Assembly (NCBI GenBank): GCA_036273855.1
Contig: DASUGU010000103.1
Span: 1 to 64,000, forward strand
Length of the DNA: 64,000 nt
Source: DATEPR01 sp036273855
GTDB lineage: Bacteria > Actinomycetota > Actinomycetes > Mycobacteriales > Pseudonocardiaceae
Direction of reading: 5' to 3'
The notes beneath the pieces are model-generated. The model saw only the letters and a program-made list of their open reading frames with translations, made no database searches and was not told where the DNA came from. This document shows, piece after piece, positions 16,131 through 23,760 of the stretch. Made by a program: the position numbers and the translations under genes. Position 1 is the stretch's first letter, and the number at the start of each line of letters is the position of its first letter.

Positions 16131-16856
16131 ATGTGGTCCTCGCTCGGCGCGTGGTTCGCTGACTCCGCCCACTGGCACGGCCCCGGCGGCGTGCCGGCGC
16201 GCACCCTGCAACACCTGGGCTACACCGCGCTCACGATGTTGTTCGCGCTGATCATCAGCCTGCCGGTCGGCGCGATCGTGGGTCACACCGGGCGCGGTGG
16301 GGTGGCCGTGGTCGGCCTCGCCAACGGGCTGCGCGCGTTGCCGTCGCTGGGCATCCTCACCATCGTGGTGCTGATCGGCGGCCTGGGGCTGGCACCGCCG
16401 ATCATCGCGTTGACCCTGCTCGCCATCCCGCCCGTGCTGGCCGGCACGTATGCCGGCATCCGGGCCGTCGACCCGGCCGTGGTGGACGCGGCGCGCGGCG
16501 TCGGCATGCGCGAGTGGGAGGTCCTGCTCAAGGTCGAGGTGCCCAACGCGCTGCCGCTGATCTTCGGCGGCATCCGCAGCGCCGCGCTGCAGGTCATCGC
16601 CACCGCCACCATCGCCGCCTACGTGTCCCTGGGCGGCCTGGGCAGGTACGTCATCGACGGCTACGCGCAGCTCGACTTCTCGCAGATGCTGGCCGGCGCG
16701 CTGCTCGTGGCGTTGCTGGCCATCATCGTCGACCTCGCGCTGGTGAGCGTGCAGCGGCTGGTCGTCTCGCCCGGACTCTCGCCGTCCGGGGCAACCCGTC
16801 GCCGGGCACGGACCCGGCGCGTCACCACGGTTTCCGTGACCGAGGCGGAGGCTTAA
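16131..16856 (+). CDS. OpuCD-type osmolyte ABC permease
   Basis: The second permease (241 residues) has an N-terminal periplasmic-facing segment, about six membrane helices and the EAA-like loop DAARGVGMREWEVLLKVEVP. It begins six bases after the first permease gene. The C-terminal tail is long, basic and polar (ATRRRARTRR), beyond the last helix, and has no assigned role. Together with the other permease it would translocate the osmolyte delivered by the downstream lipoprotein. Confidence 0.9.
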   Translation: MWSSLGAWFADSAHWHGPGGVPARTLQHLGYTALTMLFALIISLPVGAIVGHTGRGGVAVVGLANGLRALPSLGILTIVVLIGGLGLAPPIIALTLLAIPPVLAGTYAGIRAVDPAVVDAARGVGMREWEVLLKVEVPNALPLIFGGIRSAALQVIATATIAAYVSLGGLGRYVIDGYAQLDFSQMLAGALLVALLAIIVDLALVSVQRLVVSPGLSPSGATRRRARTRRVTTVSVTEAEA

Positions 16857-16877
16857 GCACACGAGAGGGAACAGCTC

Positions 16878-17810
16878 ATGAAGCGAACCGTCGTAGGGCT
16901 CGTGACCGCCACGGTGGCGGTGCTCGGGCTGGCTGCCTGTGGCGGAAGCGGCGGCGGCACCCCGCTGTCCAGCGGCTCCGGATCGTCGAGTTCCGGGGGC
17001 AACAACACCACGGTCACCGTTGGATCCGGCAACTTCTCGGAGAGCGAACTGCTCGCCGAGATCTACGCGGGCGCGTTGCGCGCCAAGGGGGTCACGGTCA
17101 AGGAGCACACGGACATCGGCAGCCGCGAGGTGTACTTCCCGGCGCTGAAGGACGGGTCGATCAACCTGATCCCGGAGTACACCGGCACCCTGCTGCAGTA
17201 CCTGAACAAGAACGCCACGCAGGTCTCGCCGTCGGACGTGTACACCGCGCTCAAGCAGACGTTGCCGGCGGGCCTGACCGTGCTGAACATGGCGGCGGCG
17301 CAGGACTCCGACGCGATCGTCGTGACCAAGCAGACGGCCGACAAGTACCACGCCAAGTCCATCGCGGACCTGGCGCCGCACTGCGGGCAGCTGACCTTCG
17401 GTGGCCCGCCGGAGATCCAGACCCGCCCGGACGGCCTGCCCGGCTTCAAGAAGAACTACAACTGCGTGTTCGGCTCGTTCAAGCCGCTGGACGCCGGTGG
17501 CCCGCTGACCATCGGTGCGCTGAAGAACGGCAACGTGCAGGCGGCCGACATCTTCACCACCGACTCGTCGATCCCGGCCAACGGCTGGGTGGTGCTGGCC
17601 GACCCGAAGAACAACTTCGCGGCGCAGAACGTGGTGCCGGTCCTGGCGTCCGACAAGGCCACCCCGACCGTGAAGGACGCGTTGAACGCGGTGCAGGCCA
17701 AGCTCGACACGGCCACATTGGCCAAGCTGGACGCCGAGCTGGCCGGTCCGAGCCACCCCGACGCATCCACAGTTGCTGGTAATTGGCTGAAGTCGGTCGG
17801 CCTGGGCTGA
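16878..17810 (+). CDS. OpuCC-type osmolyte-binding lipoprotein
   Basis: A 310-residue extracytoplasmic binding protein. Residues 1-21 are a lipoprotein signal peptide with the lipobox LAAC (cysteine 21), then a Ser/Gly linker, then an OpuAC/ProX-type domain (VTVGSGNFSESELLAEIYAG onward), which binds glycine betaine, choline or a similar compound in an aromatic cage. ATG at 16878 follows GAGAGGGAA. Placing the binding protein last, after two permeases, is the common OpuC layout. A strong terminator follows 12 bp after the stop. Confidence 0.92.
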   Translation: MKRTVVGLVTATVAVLGLAACGGSGGGTPLSSGSGSSSSGGNNTTVTVGSGNFSESELLAEIYAGALRAKGVTVKEHTDIGSREVYFPALKDGSINLIPEYTGTLLQYLNKNATQVSPSDVYTALKQTLPAGLTVLNMAAAQDSDAIVVTKQTADKYHAKSIADLAPHCGQLTFGGPPEIQTRPDGLPGFKKNYNCVFGSFKPLDAGGPLTIGALKNGNVQAADIFTTDSSIPANGWVVLADPKNNFAAQNVVPVLASDKATPTVKDALNAVQAKLDTATLAKLDAELAGPSHPDASTVAGNWLKSVGLG

Positions 17811-17822
17811 CCGACACGCTGA

Positions 17823-17862
17823 CCCGCCCTGACCGGAAATTACTGGTCAGGGCGGGTTTTTT
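17823..17862 (+). terminator. Intrinsic terminator of the OpuC-type operon
   Basis: CCCGCCCTGACC (17823-17834) and GGTCAGGGCGGG (17845-17856) form a perfect 12-bp stem with a 10-base loop, followed by six T residues (17857-17862). This is the clearest rho-independent terminator in the window. Confidence 0.95.
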
Positions 17863-17910
17863 GTGTTCCGTTGCGACATTTGGCGTAGTGGTAAACACCG
17901 ACGAACGGAT

Positions 17911-17943
17911 CATTGCGTTTACTCGATTGTTGCAATGTATTAA
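17911..17943 (+). promoter_or_regulatory. AT-richer promoter region with inverted repeat before the APC leader
   Basis: CATTGC (17911-17916) and GCAATG (17932-17937) form an inverted repeat spaced 15 bp, directly followed by TATTAA (17938-17943), a fair -10 hexamer. No -35 at 17 bp spacing is convincing; TTGCGT at 17913 would be 19 bp away. The composition is clearly less GC-rich than its surroundings. A promoter here would place the transcription start just before the structured leader. Confidence 0.35.
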
Positions 17944-17947
17944 GGCG

Positions 17948-18034
17948 TGGTGATGCAAGATGCCACCAGCGTGGCGGACGGGAGTCCGCCGGTGGCGACC
18001 GGTAACCACTCGGGGTGAACCCCGGGAGCGGAGG
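17948..18034 (+). promoter_or_regulatory. Structured 5' leader with competing hairpins, candidate riboswitch or attenuator
   Basis: Between the probable promoter and the APC permease gene lie several stems. GGCGGAC-GGGA-GTCCGCC (17973-17990) is a 7-bp stem closed by a GNRA tetraloop, and it is enclosed by GCCACC/GGTGGC (17962-17967 with 17991-17996). The outer stem competes with TGGTG/CACCA (17948-17952 with 17964-17968), since both use the same CCACC. A third hairpin, CGGGG-TGAA-CCCCG (18011-18024), ends six bases before the GGAGG ribosome-binding site (18030-18034). Mutually exclusive stems plus a hairpin near the ribosome-binding site are typical of ligand-controlled leaders. It did not match a riboswitch class I could name. 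Confidence 0.5.
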
Positions 18035-18040
18035 TACCCG

Positions 18041-19702
18041 ATGGCAACTACGTCTTCTTCCACAGTCGGGAGTGGGACGTCTCCCACACTGAAACGGTCG
18101 GTCGGTTTCTACGGGCTCACCTTCATCTCACTGGGCTCCATCATCGGCTCCGGCTGGCTGTTGGGTGCGTTGACAGCGGCCAAGACGGCCGGTCCGGCGT
18201 CGCTGCTGTCCTGGGTGCTGGCCGCGCTGATGCTGGCCGTGCTGGCGCTGATTCACGCCGAACTGGGCGGCGCCTACCCGGCTTCCGGTGGCACGGCACG
18301 GTTCCCGCTCTACGCCTTCGGCACGCTGGCCGGCTTCACCGCCGGCTGGGCGACCTGGCTACAGGCCGTGGCCATCGCGCCGATCGAGGTCGAGGCCAGT
18401 CTGTCCTATCTGAACAGCATCTCGTGGGTCGGTCAGCACCTCAACATGCTGCACGACGACGGCACGCTGACCCTCAGTGGTATCGGCATCGCGTCCCTTC
18501 TGATGATCATCTTCACGGTCGTCAACATCGTCGGTGTGAAGTTGTTGTCGGACAGCAACTCCGTGACGGTGATCTGGAAGACCGCGGTACCGGTCCTCAC
18601 CGTGATCGTGCTGCTGTCGCTGACCTTCCACGGCAGCAACTTCTCCGCGGGCGGCGGTTTCGCACCGTTCGGCGCGCACGGCGTGTTCGCGGCACTGCCC
18701 GCCGGTGTGGTGTTCGCCCTCCAGGGCTTCGAACAGGCACTCCAGGTCGCCGGTGAGGCGCGGAATCCGCAGAAGGACGTGTCCCGCGCCATCATCACCG
18801 CGATGCTGATCGGCACGGTCGTGTACATCGCGCTGGAGGTCGCGTTCATCGGCGGGTTGAACCCGGCCAACCTGGTGCACGGCTGGGCGAACCCGATCGC
18901 GAAGGGCGACTTCGGCCCGTACGCGTCACTGGCCGCGGGCGCGGGTGCCGCGTGGCTGTCCTACATCCTGTTCGCCGACGCGTTCGTGTCGCCCGCCGGT
19001 ACCGGCCTGGTCTACATCGCCACGTCGGCCCGCTCCACCTACGCCATGGGTCGCACCCAGTTGCTCCCGACGCGACTGGGCAGGCTCACCGTGCGGGGCG
19101 TGCCGCTGTGGTCGATCCTGCTGGCCTTCGTGATCGGCGAGATCTCGTTCCTGCCGTTCCCGAGTTGGCAGTCGCTGGTCGGGGTCGTCACGTCGGCGAC
19201 CGCGATCATGTACGCGTTCGCGCCGGTGTCGCTGGCCGCGCTGCGCCTGCGGGACCCGGAGCGCCCCCGGCCGTACCAGTTGCCGTTCCCGAAGGTGCTG
19301 GCCCCGGTCGGTTTCGTGTTCGCCAACCTGATCATCTACTGGGGTGGCTTCGAGACCACGTGGAAGCTGCTGATCGGCCTGTTCATCGGCCGGGTGCTGT
19401 TCGAGGTGAACCGGGCCTACACCAAGCGGGAGGACCAGCCCGAGATCGACTGGCGGGCCTCGTCCTGGATCTGGCCGTGGCTGATCGGCCTGGCCATCGT
19501 GGGCCTGATCGGCCGCTACGGCACGGGTTCGCAGAACATCCTGCCGAACTGGTGGGACCTCGTCGTGGTGATCGCGTTCGGCCTGGTCGTCTTCTACTGG
19601 GCGGTCAGCCTGGCCCAGCCGGCGGAGAAGGTGCTGGAGACCGTCCGCGCGCAGCAGGACGAACTCATCGCCGAGGAGGAGGAACTGGGCAGCATGGCCT
19701 GA
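18041..19702 (+). CDS. APC-superfamily amino acid permease
   Basis: The 553-residue transporter has about 12-14 membrane helices and the APC signature near the N-terminus (GFYGLTFISLGSIIGSGWL), with unwound helix 1 at GSIIGSG. It resembles the aspartate:proton symporter/YjeM-like group, so an acidic or neutral amino acid is a likely substrate, but this is family-level inference. ATG at 18041 has GGAGG upstream; an upstream in-frame ATG at 17960 would read through the structured leader and is rejected. The final helix is followed by an acidic cytoplasmic tail (EEEELGS). It is a single-gene unit, convergent with the IclR gene. Confidence 0.9.
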   Translation: MATTSSSTVGSGTSPTLKRSVGFYGLTFISLGSIIGSGWLLGALTAAKTAGPASLLSWVLAALMLAVLALIHAELGGAYPASGGTARFPLYAFGTLAGFTAGWATWLQAVAIAPIEVEASLSYLNSISWVGQHLNMLHDDGTLTLSGIGIASLLMIIFTVVNIVGVKLLSDSNSVTVIWKTAVPVLTVIVLLSLTFHGSNFSAGGGFAPFGAHGVFAALPAGVVFALQGFEQALQVAGEARNPQKDVSRAIITAMLIGTVVYIALEVAFIGGLNPANLVHGWANPIAKGDFGPYASLAAGAGAAWLSYILFADAFVSPAGTGLVYIATSARSTYAMGRTQLLPTRLGRLTVRGVPLWSILLAFVIGEISFLPFPSWQSLVGVVTSATAIMYAFAPVSLAALRLRDPERPRPYQLPFPKVLAPVGFVFANLIIYWGGFETTWKLLIGLFIGRVLFEVNRAYTKREDQPEIDWRASSWIWPWLIGLAIVGLIGRYGTGSQNILPNWWDLVVVIAFGLVVFYWAVSLAQPAEKVLETVRAQQDELIAEEEELGSMA

Positions 19703-19723
19703 TCGCCGCCCAGGACAGGGCCG

Positions 19724-20527
19724 TCACCGGATTGCGGTGGCGGCCCTGCCGTGTCCGCCGATCCGGCCGGACAGTTCGGCGACCGCGGCCTGGACCTCGG
19801 CGGCCAGGTCCGGCCAGTCCTCGCCGCAGCCCCGGTCCTCCGGGCAGTCGTGCCGGAACGTGATGCTGATCGCGGCCACCGGGCGGTCACCGTGGTCCAG
19901 CACGGCCGCCGCGACCGACGCGAACCCGGGTGTGACGTGCCCGTCCTCCACCGCCCAGCCCCTGCGGCGTTCGGTCGCCAGCAGCCTGCGCAGGGCCGGC
20001 AGGTCGGCGGGACCCCGGCCGGTGCGCAGCACGAAGCTGTCCGGCGCCGGGAACAGCGCCCGCACCTGGGCGGGCGGCAGCCGGGCGAGCATGGCCCTGC
20101 CGGACGCCGGTAGCTGGGCGGGCAGCCGGACGCCGACGTCGGTGACCAGCGTCTGCGGGCGGGTGGGCTGCTCGCGGACCAGGTAGAGCGTCTCGGCGCC
20201 GTGCAGTACGCCCAGGTGGGCGGTGCGGCCGACCCTGGCCACCAGCCTGCGCAGCAGCGGCCTGGCCAGGTGTTCCAGCGGGTCGTGCCGCAGGTAGGCG
20301 GTGCCCAGCTCGAACGCGGCCACGCCGAGGCCGTAGCGGCGGTCCTCGGGCAGGTGGGTGACGAAACCGGCCTCGGCCAGCTCGGCCAGCAGGTGGTACG
20401 TGGTGGAGCGGGGCAGGCCGAGCTCACCGGCCACGGCGGTGGCCGTCATCGGGCCGGCATGGCTGGCCAGCAGCCGCAACACGGCCAGACCACGGCGCAG
20501 CGCCGGCACGTCGCTGCTCGCGCCCAC
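19724..20527 (-). CDS. IclR-family regulator of the hut operon
   Basis: The 267-residue protein has the IclR winged helix at the N-terminus (VLRLLASHAGPMTATAVAGE, then LPRSTTYHLLAELAEAGFV) and the C-terminal effector domain. It is divergent from hutH with 77 bp between starts, and a perfect palindrome lies in that gap, so it most likely controls hut and itself, probably answering to urocanate or histidine. The residue pair CPEDRGCGEDW near the C-terminus adds two close cysteines that are not usual in the family. GTG at 20527 is chosen from domain position with a GAGGG before it; the frame stays open to 20578. Confidence 0.88.
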   Translation of the reverse strand: MGASSDVPALRRGLAVLRLLASHAGPMTATAVAGELGLPRSTTYHLLAELAEAGFVTHLPEDRRYGLGVAAFELGTAYLRHDPLEHLARPLLRRLVARVGRTAHLGVLHGAETLYLVREQPTRPQTLVTDVGVRLPAQLPASGRAMLARLPPAQVRALFPAPDSFVLRTGRGPADLPALRRLLATERRRGWAVEDGHVTPGFASVAAAVLDHGDRPVAAISITFRHDCPEDRGCGEDWPDLAAEVQAAVAELSGRIGGHGRAATAIR

Positions 20528-20534
20528 GCCCTCA

Positions 20535-20550
20535 GTCTGGCATGCCAGAC
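20535..20550. promoter_or_regulatory. Perfect 16-bp palindrome, probable IclR operator
   Basis: GTCTGGCATGCCAGAC reads the same on both strands. It lies 8 bp upstream of the IclR start codon and 55 bp upstream of hutH, in the only gap between the divergent units. IclR-family proteins bind such short palindromes. No other copy was noticed in the window. Confidence 0.7.
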
Positions 20551-20604
20551 ACAGTCGGGCCGGCACCGGTCGCGGCACCGGCCACGTGGGACTGAGATGG
20601 GGAC

Positions 20605-22110
20605 ATGACCGACCCGACCGTCGAGCTCGACGGCGGCGCGCTGGCCCGTGACCAGGTGGTCGCCGTGGCCAGGCACGACGCGCCCGTCCGGCTCACCGAC
20701 AGCGCCCGCGCCGCCGTGCTGGGCTCCCGCGCCCACATCGACCGGTTGGCCGACGCCACTACGCCCACCTACGGCATCTCCACCGGTTTCGGCGCGCTCG
20801 CCGTCCGGCACATCCCACCGGAGCGGCGGGCGGCGCTGCAACGGTCGCTGGTCCGCTCGCACGCGGCGGGCGCCGGCCAGGAGGTGGAACGCGAGGTGGT
20901 GCGGGCCCTGATGCTGCTGCGGCTGCGCACGCTGGCCACCGGCCGCACCGGCGTCCGGGCGTCCACCGTGGACACCCTGGTGGGCCTGCTGAACGCCGGG
21001 ATCGTGCCGGTCGTGCCGGAGTACGGCTCGCTCGGCTGCTCCGGCGACCTGGCGCCGCTGTCCGCCGTGGCGCTGGCCCTGATCGGTGAGGGTGACGTGC
21101 GGGACGCCACCGGCGCGCTGGTGCCGGCTGCCGACGCCATGGCGGCCGCCGGCATCAAACCCGTTGAGCTGGCGGAGAAGGAAGGGCTCGCGCTGATCAA
21201 CGGCACCGACGGCATGCTGGGCATGCTGGTGCTCGCCTCGGCCGACATCGCCCATCTGCTCGACGTCGCCGACCTGACCGCCGCGATGAGCGTCGAGGCC
21301 CTGCTGGCCACCGACCGGGTGTTCGCCGCGGACCTGCAGGCCCTGCGCCCGCACCCTGGTCAGGCGCGGTCCGCGGCCAGGATGACCGAACTGCTGCGCG
21401 GCTCGCCGATCGTGGCCAGCCATCGCACGCCGGAGGACACCCGCGTGCAGGACGCCTACTCGCTGCGCTGCTCGCCACAGGTGCACGGCGCGGCCCGGGA
21501 CACGCTCACCCACGCCGACCTGGTCGCCGACCGGGAACTGGCATCCGCCATCGACAACCCGGTGGTGCTGGCCGACGGGCGGGTGGAGTCCAACGGGAAC
21601 TTCCACGGCGCGCCACTGGCGTACGTGCTGGACTTCCTGGCCATCTGTGTCGCCGACGTGGCCAGCATCGCCGAGCGGCGCACCGACCGGATGCTGGACG
21701 TGTCCCGATCGCACGGGCTGCCGCCGTTCCTGGCCGCCGACCCCGGCGTCGACTCCGGTCACATGATCGCGCACTACACGCAGGCCGCCGTGGTGTCCGA
21801 GCTGAAGCGGCTGGCCGTGCCGGCGTCCGTGGACTCCATCCCGAGCAGCGCCATGCAGGAGGACCATGTGTCGATGGGCTGGTCGGCGGCCCGCAAGCTG
21901 CGTAGGGCCGTGGACGGGCTGACCACCGTCCTGGCCGTCGAACTGCTGACCGCCGCGCGGGCGCTGGACCTGCGCGCACCGCTGACCCCGGCCCCGGCGA
22001 CCGCCGAGGTGGTGGCGCGGCTGCGGGAACGGGTATCCGGTCCAGGACCGGACCGCCACCTGGCACCGGAGATCGCGGCGGCGGAACAACTGATCCGGGA
22101 GGTGCTGTAG
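20605..22110 (+). CDS. hutH: Histidine ammonia-lyase
   Basis: The 501-residue enzyme removes ammonia from histidine to give urocanate, the first step of histidine use. The active-site electrophile MIO normally forms from Ala-Ser-Gly. Here the tripeptide is Cys145-Ser146-Gly147 within GSLGCSGDLAPLS; Ser and Gly, the chemically important residues, are kept. Other family landmarks are YGISTGFGAL near residue 53, LINGTDGM, and EDTRVQDAYSLRC with QDAYS. ATG at 20605 is preceded by GGGGA. Its stop is followed directly by the TTG start of hutU. Confidence 0.96.
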   Translation: MTDPTVELDGGALARDQVVAVARHDAPVRLTDSARAAVLGSRAHIDRLADATTPTYGISTGFGALAVRHIPPERRAALQRSLVRSHAAGAGQEVEREVVRALMLLRLRTLATGRTGVRASTVDTLVGLLNAGIVPVVPEYGSLGCSGDLAPLSAVALALIGEGDVRDATGALVPAADAMAAAGIKPVELAEKEGLALINGTDGMLGMLVLASADIAHLLDVADLTAAMSVEALLATDRVFAADLQALRPHPGQARSAARMTELLRGSPIVASHRTPEDTRVQDAYSLRCSPQVHGAARDTLTHADLVADRELASAIDNPVVLADGRVESNGNFHGAPLAYVLDFLAICVADVASIAERRTDRMLDVSRSHGLPPFLAADPGVDSGHMIAHYTQAAVVSELKRLAVPASVDSIPSSAMQEDHVSMGWSAARKLRRAVDGLTTVLAVELLTAARALDLRAPLTPAPATAEVVARLRERVSGPGPDRHLAPEIAAAEQLIREVL

Positions 22111-23760
22111 TTGTCGACCGAGGTACGGGCCGCGCGGGGCACCGCGCTCACCGCACGAAGCTGGGCCACCGAGGCGCCGCTGCGCATGCTGCACAACAAC
22201 CTCGACCCCGACGTCGCCGAACGGCCGGACGACCTGGTCGTCTACGGCGGTACCGGCCGGGCGGCGAGGGACTGGCCGAGCTTCCATGCCATCACCAGGG
22301 AACTGACCGACCTGCGTACCGACGAGACGCTGCTGGTGCAGTCCGGTCGGCCGGTCGGTGTGCTGCGCACCCACGAGTGGGCGCCGAGGGTGCTGATCGC
22401 CAACTCCAACCTGGTGCCGGACTGGGCGACCTGGCCGGAGTTCCGCCGGCTGGAGGCGCTCGGCCTGACCATGTACGGGCAGATGACGGCCGGCTCCTGG
22501 ATCTACATCGGCACCCAGGGCATCCTCCAGGGCACCTACGAGACGTTCGCCGCCGTGGCCACCAAGCGGTTCGGCGGCACCCTGGCCGGCACGCTGACGC
22601 TGACCGCCGGGTTGGGTGGGATGGGCGGCGCGCAACCGCTTGCGGTGACCATGAACGGCGGTGCCGTCATGGTCGTGGAGTGCGACCCGGACCGGGCCAG
22701 GCGGCGGGTGGAGACCCGCTACCTCGACGAGATCGCGTCCGACATGGACGACGCGATTCGCCGCGTGACACAGGCGAAACGCGACCGGGCCGCACTGTCC
22801 GTGGGCCTGATCGGCAACGCAGCCGAGGTGCTGCCCGAGCTGTTGCGGCGCGGGCTGGACGTGGACATCGTCACCGACCAGACCTCGGCCCACGACCCGC
22901 TGGCCTACCTGCCCAAGGGCGTCGACCTGGCCGACTGGCACGACTACGCGTCGGCCAAGCCGGACGAGTTCACCGACCGGTCCCGCGACTCGATGGCCGA
23001 ACACGTCGACGCGATGCTCGGCTTCCTGGACCGGGGCGCCGAGGTGTTCGACTACGGCAACTCGCTGCGTGGTGAGGCGAAGCTCGGCGGCTGTGAGCGG
23101 GCGTTCGACTTCCCCGGATTCGTGCCCGCCTACATCCGGCCGCTGTTCTGCGAGGGCAGGGGCCCGTTCCGGTGGGCCGCGCTGTCCGGTGACCCGGCCG
23201 ACATCGCGGCCACCGACCGGGCGATCCTGGAGTTGTTCCCGGAGAACGAGTCGCTGGCCAGGTGGATCCGGCTGGCCGGGGAGCGGGTGGCGTTCCAGGG
23301 GCTGCCGGCCCGGATCTGCTGGCTCGGCTACGGCGAGCGGCACCTGGCCGGGCTGCGGTTCAACGACATGGTGCGCAGCGGTGAGCTGACCGCACCCGTG
23401 GTGATCGGCCGCGACCACCTGGACTGCGGTTCGGTCGCGTCGCCCTACCGGGAGACCGAGGCGATGGCCGACGGCTCGGACGCCATCGCCGACTGGCCGC
23501 TGCTCAACGCGCTGGTCAACACTGCGTCCGGGGCCACGTGGGTGTCCATCCACCACGGTGGTGGCGTCGGCATCGGCCGGTCCATCCACGCCGGTCAGGT
23601 GACCGTGGCCGACGGCACCGAACTGGCGGGCGAGAAAATCGAGCGGGTACTGACCAACGATCCGGCGATGGGGGTCCTGCGGCACGTGGACGCGGGCTAC
23701 CCGGAAGCGGAAACCGTTGCTGAGCAACGGCATGTGCGGATACCGATGGGGCGACGATGA
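22111..23760 (+). CDS. hutU: Urocanate hydratase
   Basis: Urocanase (549 residues) adds water to urocanate using tightly bound NAD, giving 4-imidazolone-5-propionate. The sequence follows the family throughout, including GGTGRAARDWPSF near the N-terminus, MYGQMTAGSWIYIGTQGILQ, AGLGGMGGAQPLA, and the catalytic-cysteine segment LPARICWLGYGER. TTG start at 22111 immediately follows the hutH stop and has GGGAGG eight bases upstream, inside hutH. It overlaps the next gene by the ATGA motif. Confidence 0.97.
   Translation: MSTEVRAARGTALTARSWATEAPLRMLHNNLDPDVAERPDDLVVYGGTGRAARDWPSFHAITRELTDLRTDETLLVQSGRPVGVLRTHEWAPRVLIANSNLVPDWATWPEFRRLEALGLTMYGQMTAGSWIYIGTQGILQGTYETFAAVATKRFGGTLAGTLTLTAGLGGMGGAQPLAVTMNGGAVMVVECDPDRARRRVETRYLDEIASDMDDAIRRVTQAKRDRAALSVGLIGNAAEVLPELLRRGLDVDIVTDQTSAHDPLAYLPKGVDLADWHDYASAKPDEFTDRSRDSMAEHVDAMLGFLDRGAEVFDYGNSLRGEAKLGGCERAFDFPGFVPAYIRPLFCEGRGPFRWAALSGDPADIAATDRAILELFPENESLARWIRLAGERVAFQGLPARICWLGYGERHLAGLRFNDMVRSGELTAPVVIGRDHLDCGSVASPYRETEAMADGSDAIADWPLLNALVNTASGATWVSIHHGGGVGIGRSIHAGQVTVADGTELAGEKIERVLTNDPAMGVLRHVDAGYPEAETVAEQRHVRIPMGRR

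Noticed and set aside
17940..18040. ydaO (cyclic di-AMP), guanidine, glycine or fluoride riboswitch before the APC permease
   Set aside because: GGGGTGAA resembles a ydaO word and CCCGGGAG a guanidine-I word, but the rest of each consensus and the needed length are missing. Kept only as an unclassified structured leader.
20446..23733. 1095-codon minus-strand open frame opposite hutH and hutU
   Set aside because: Antisense shadow of two clear enzymes; no start signal or conserved motif.
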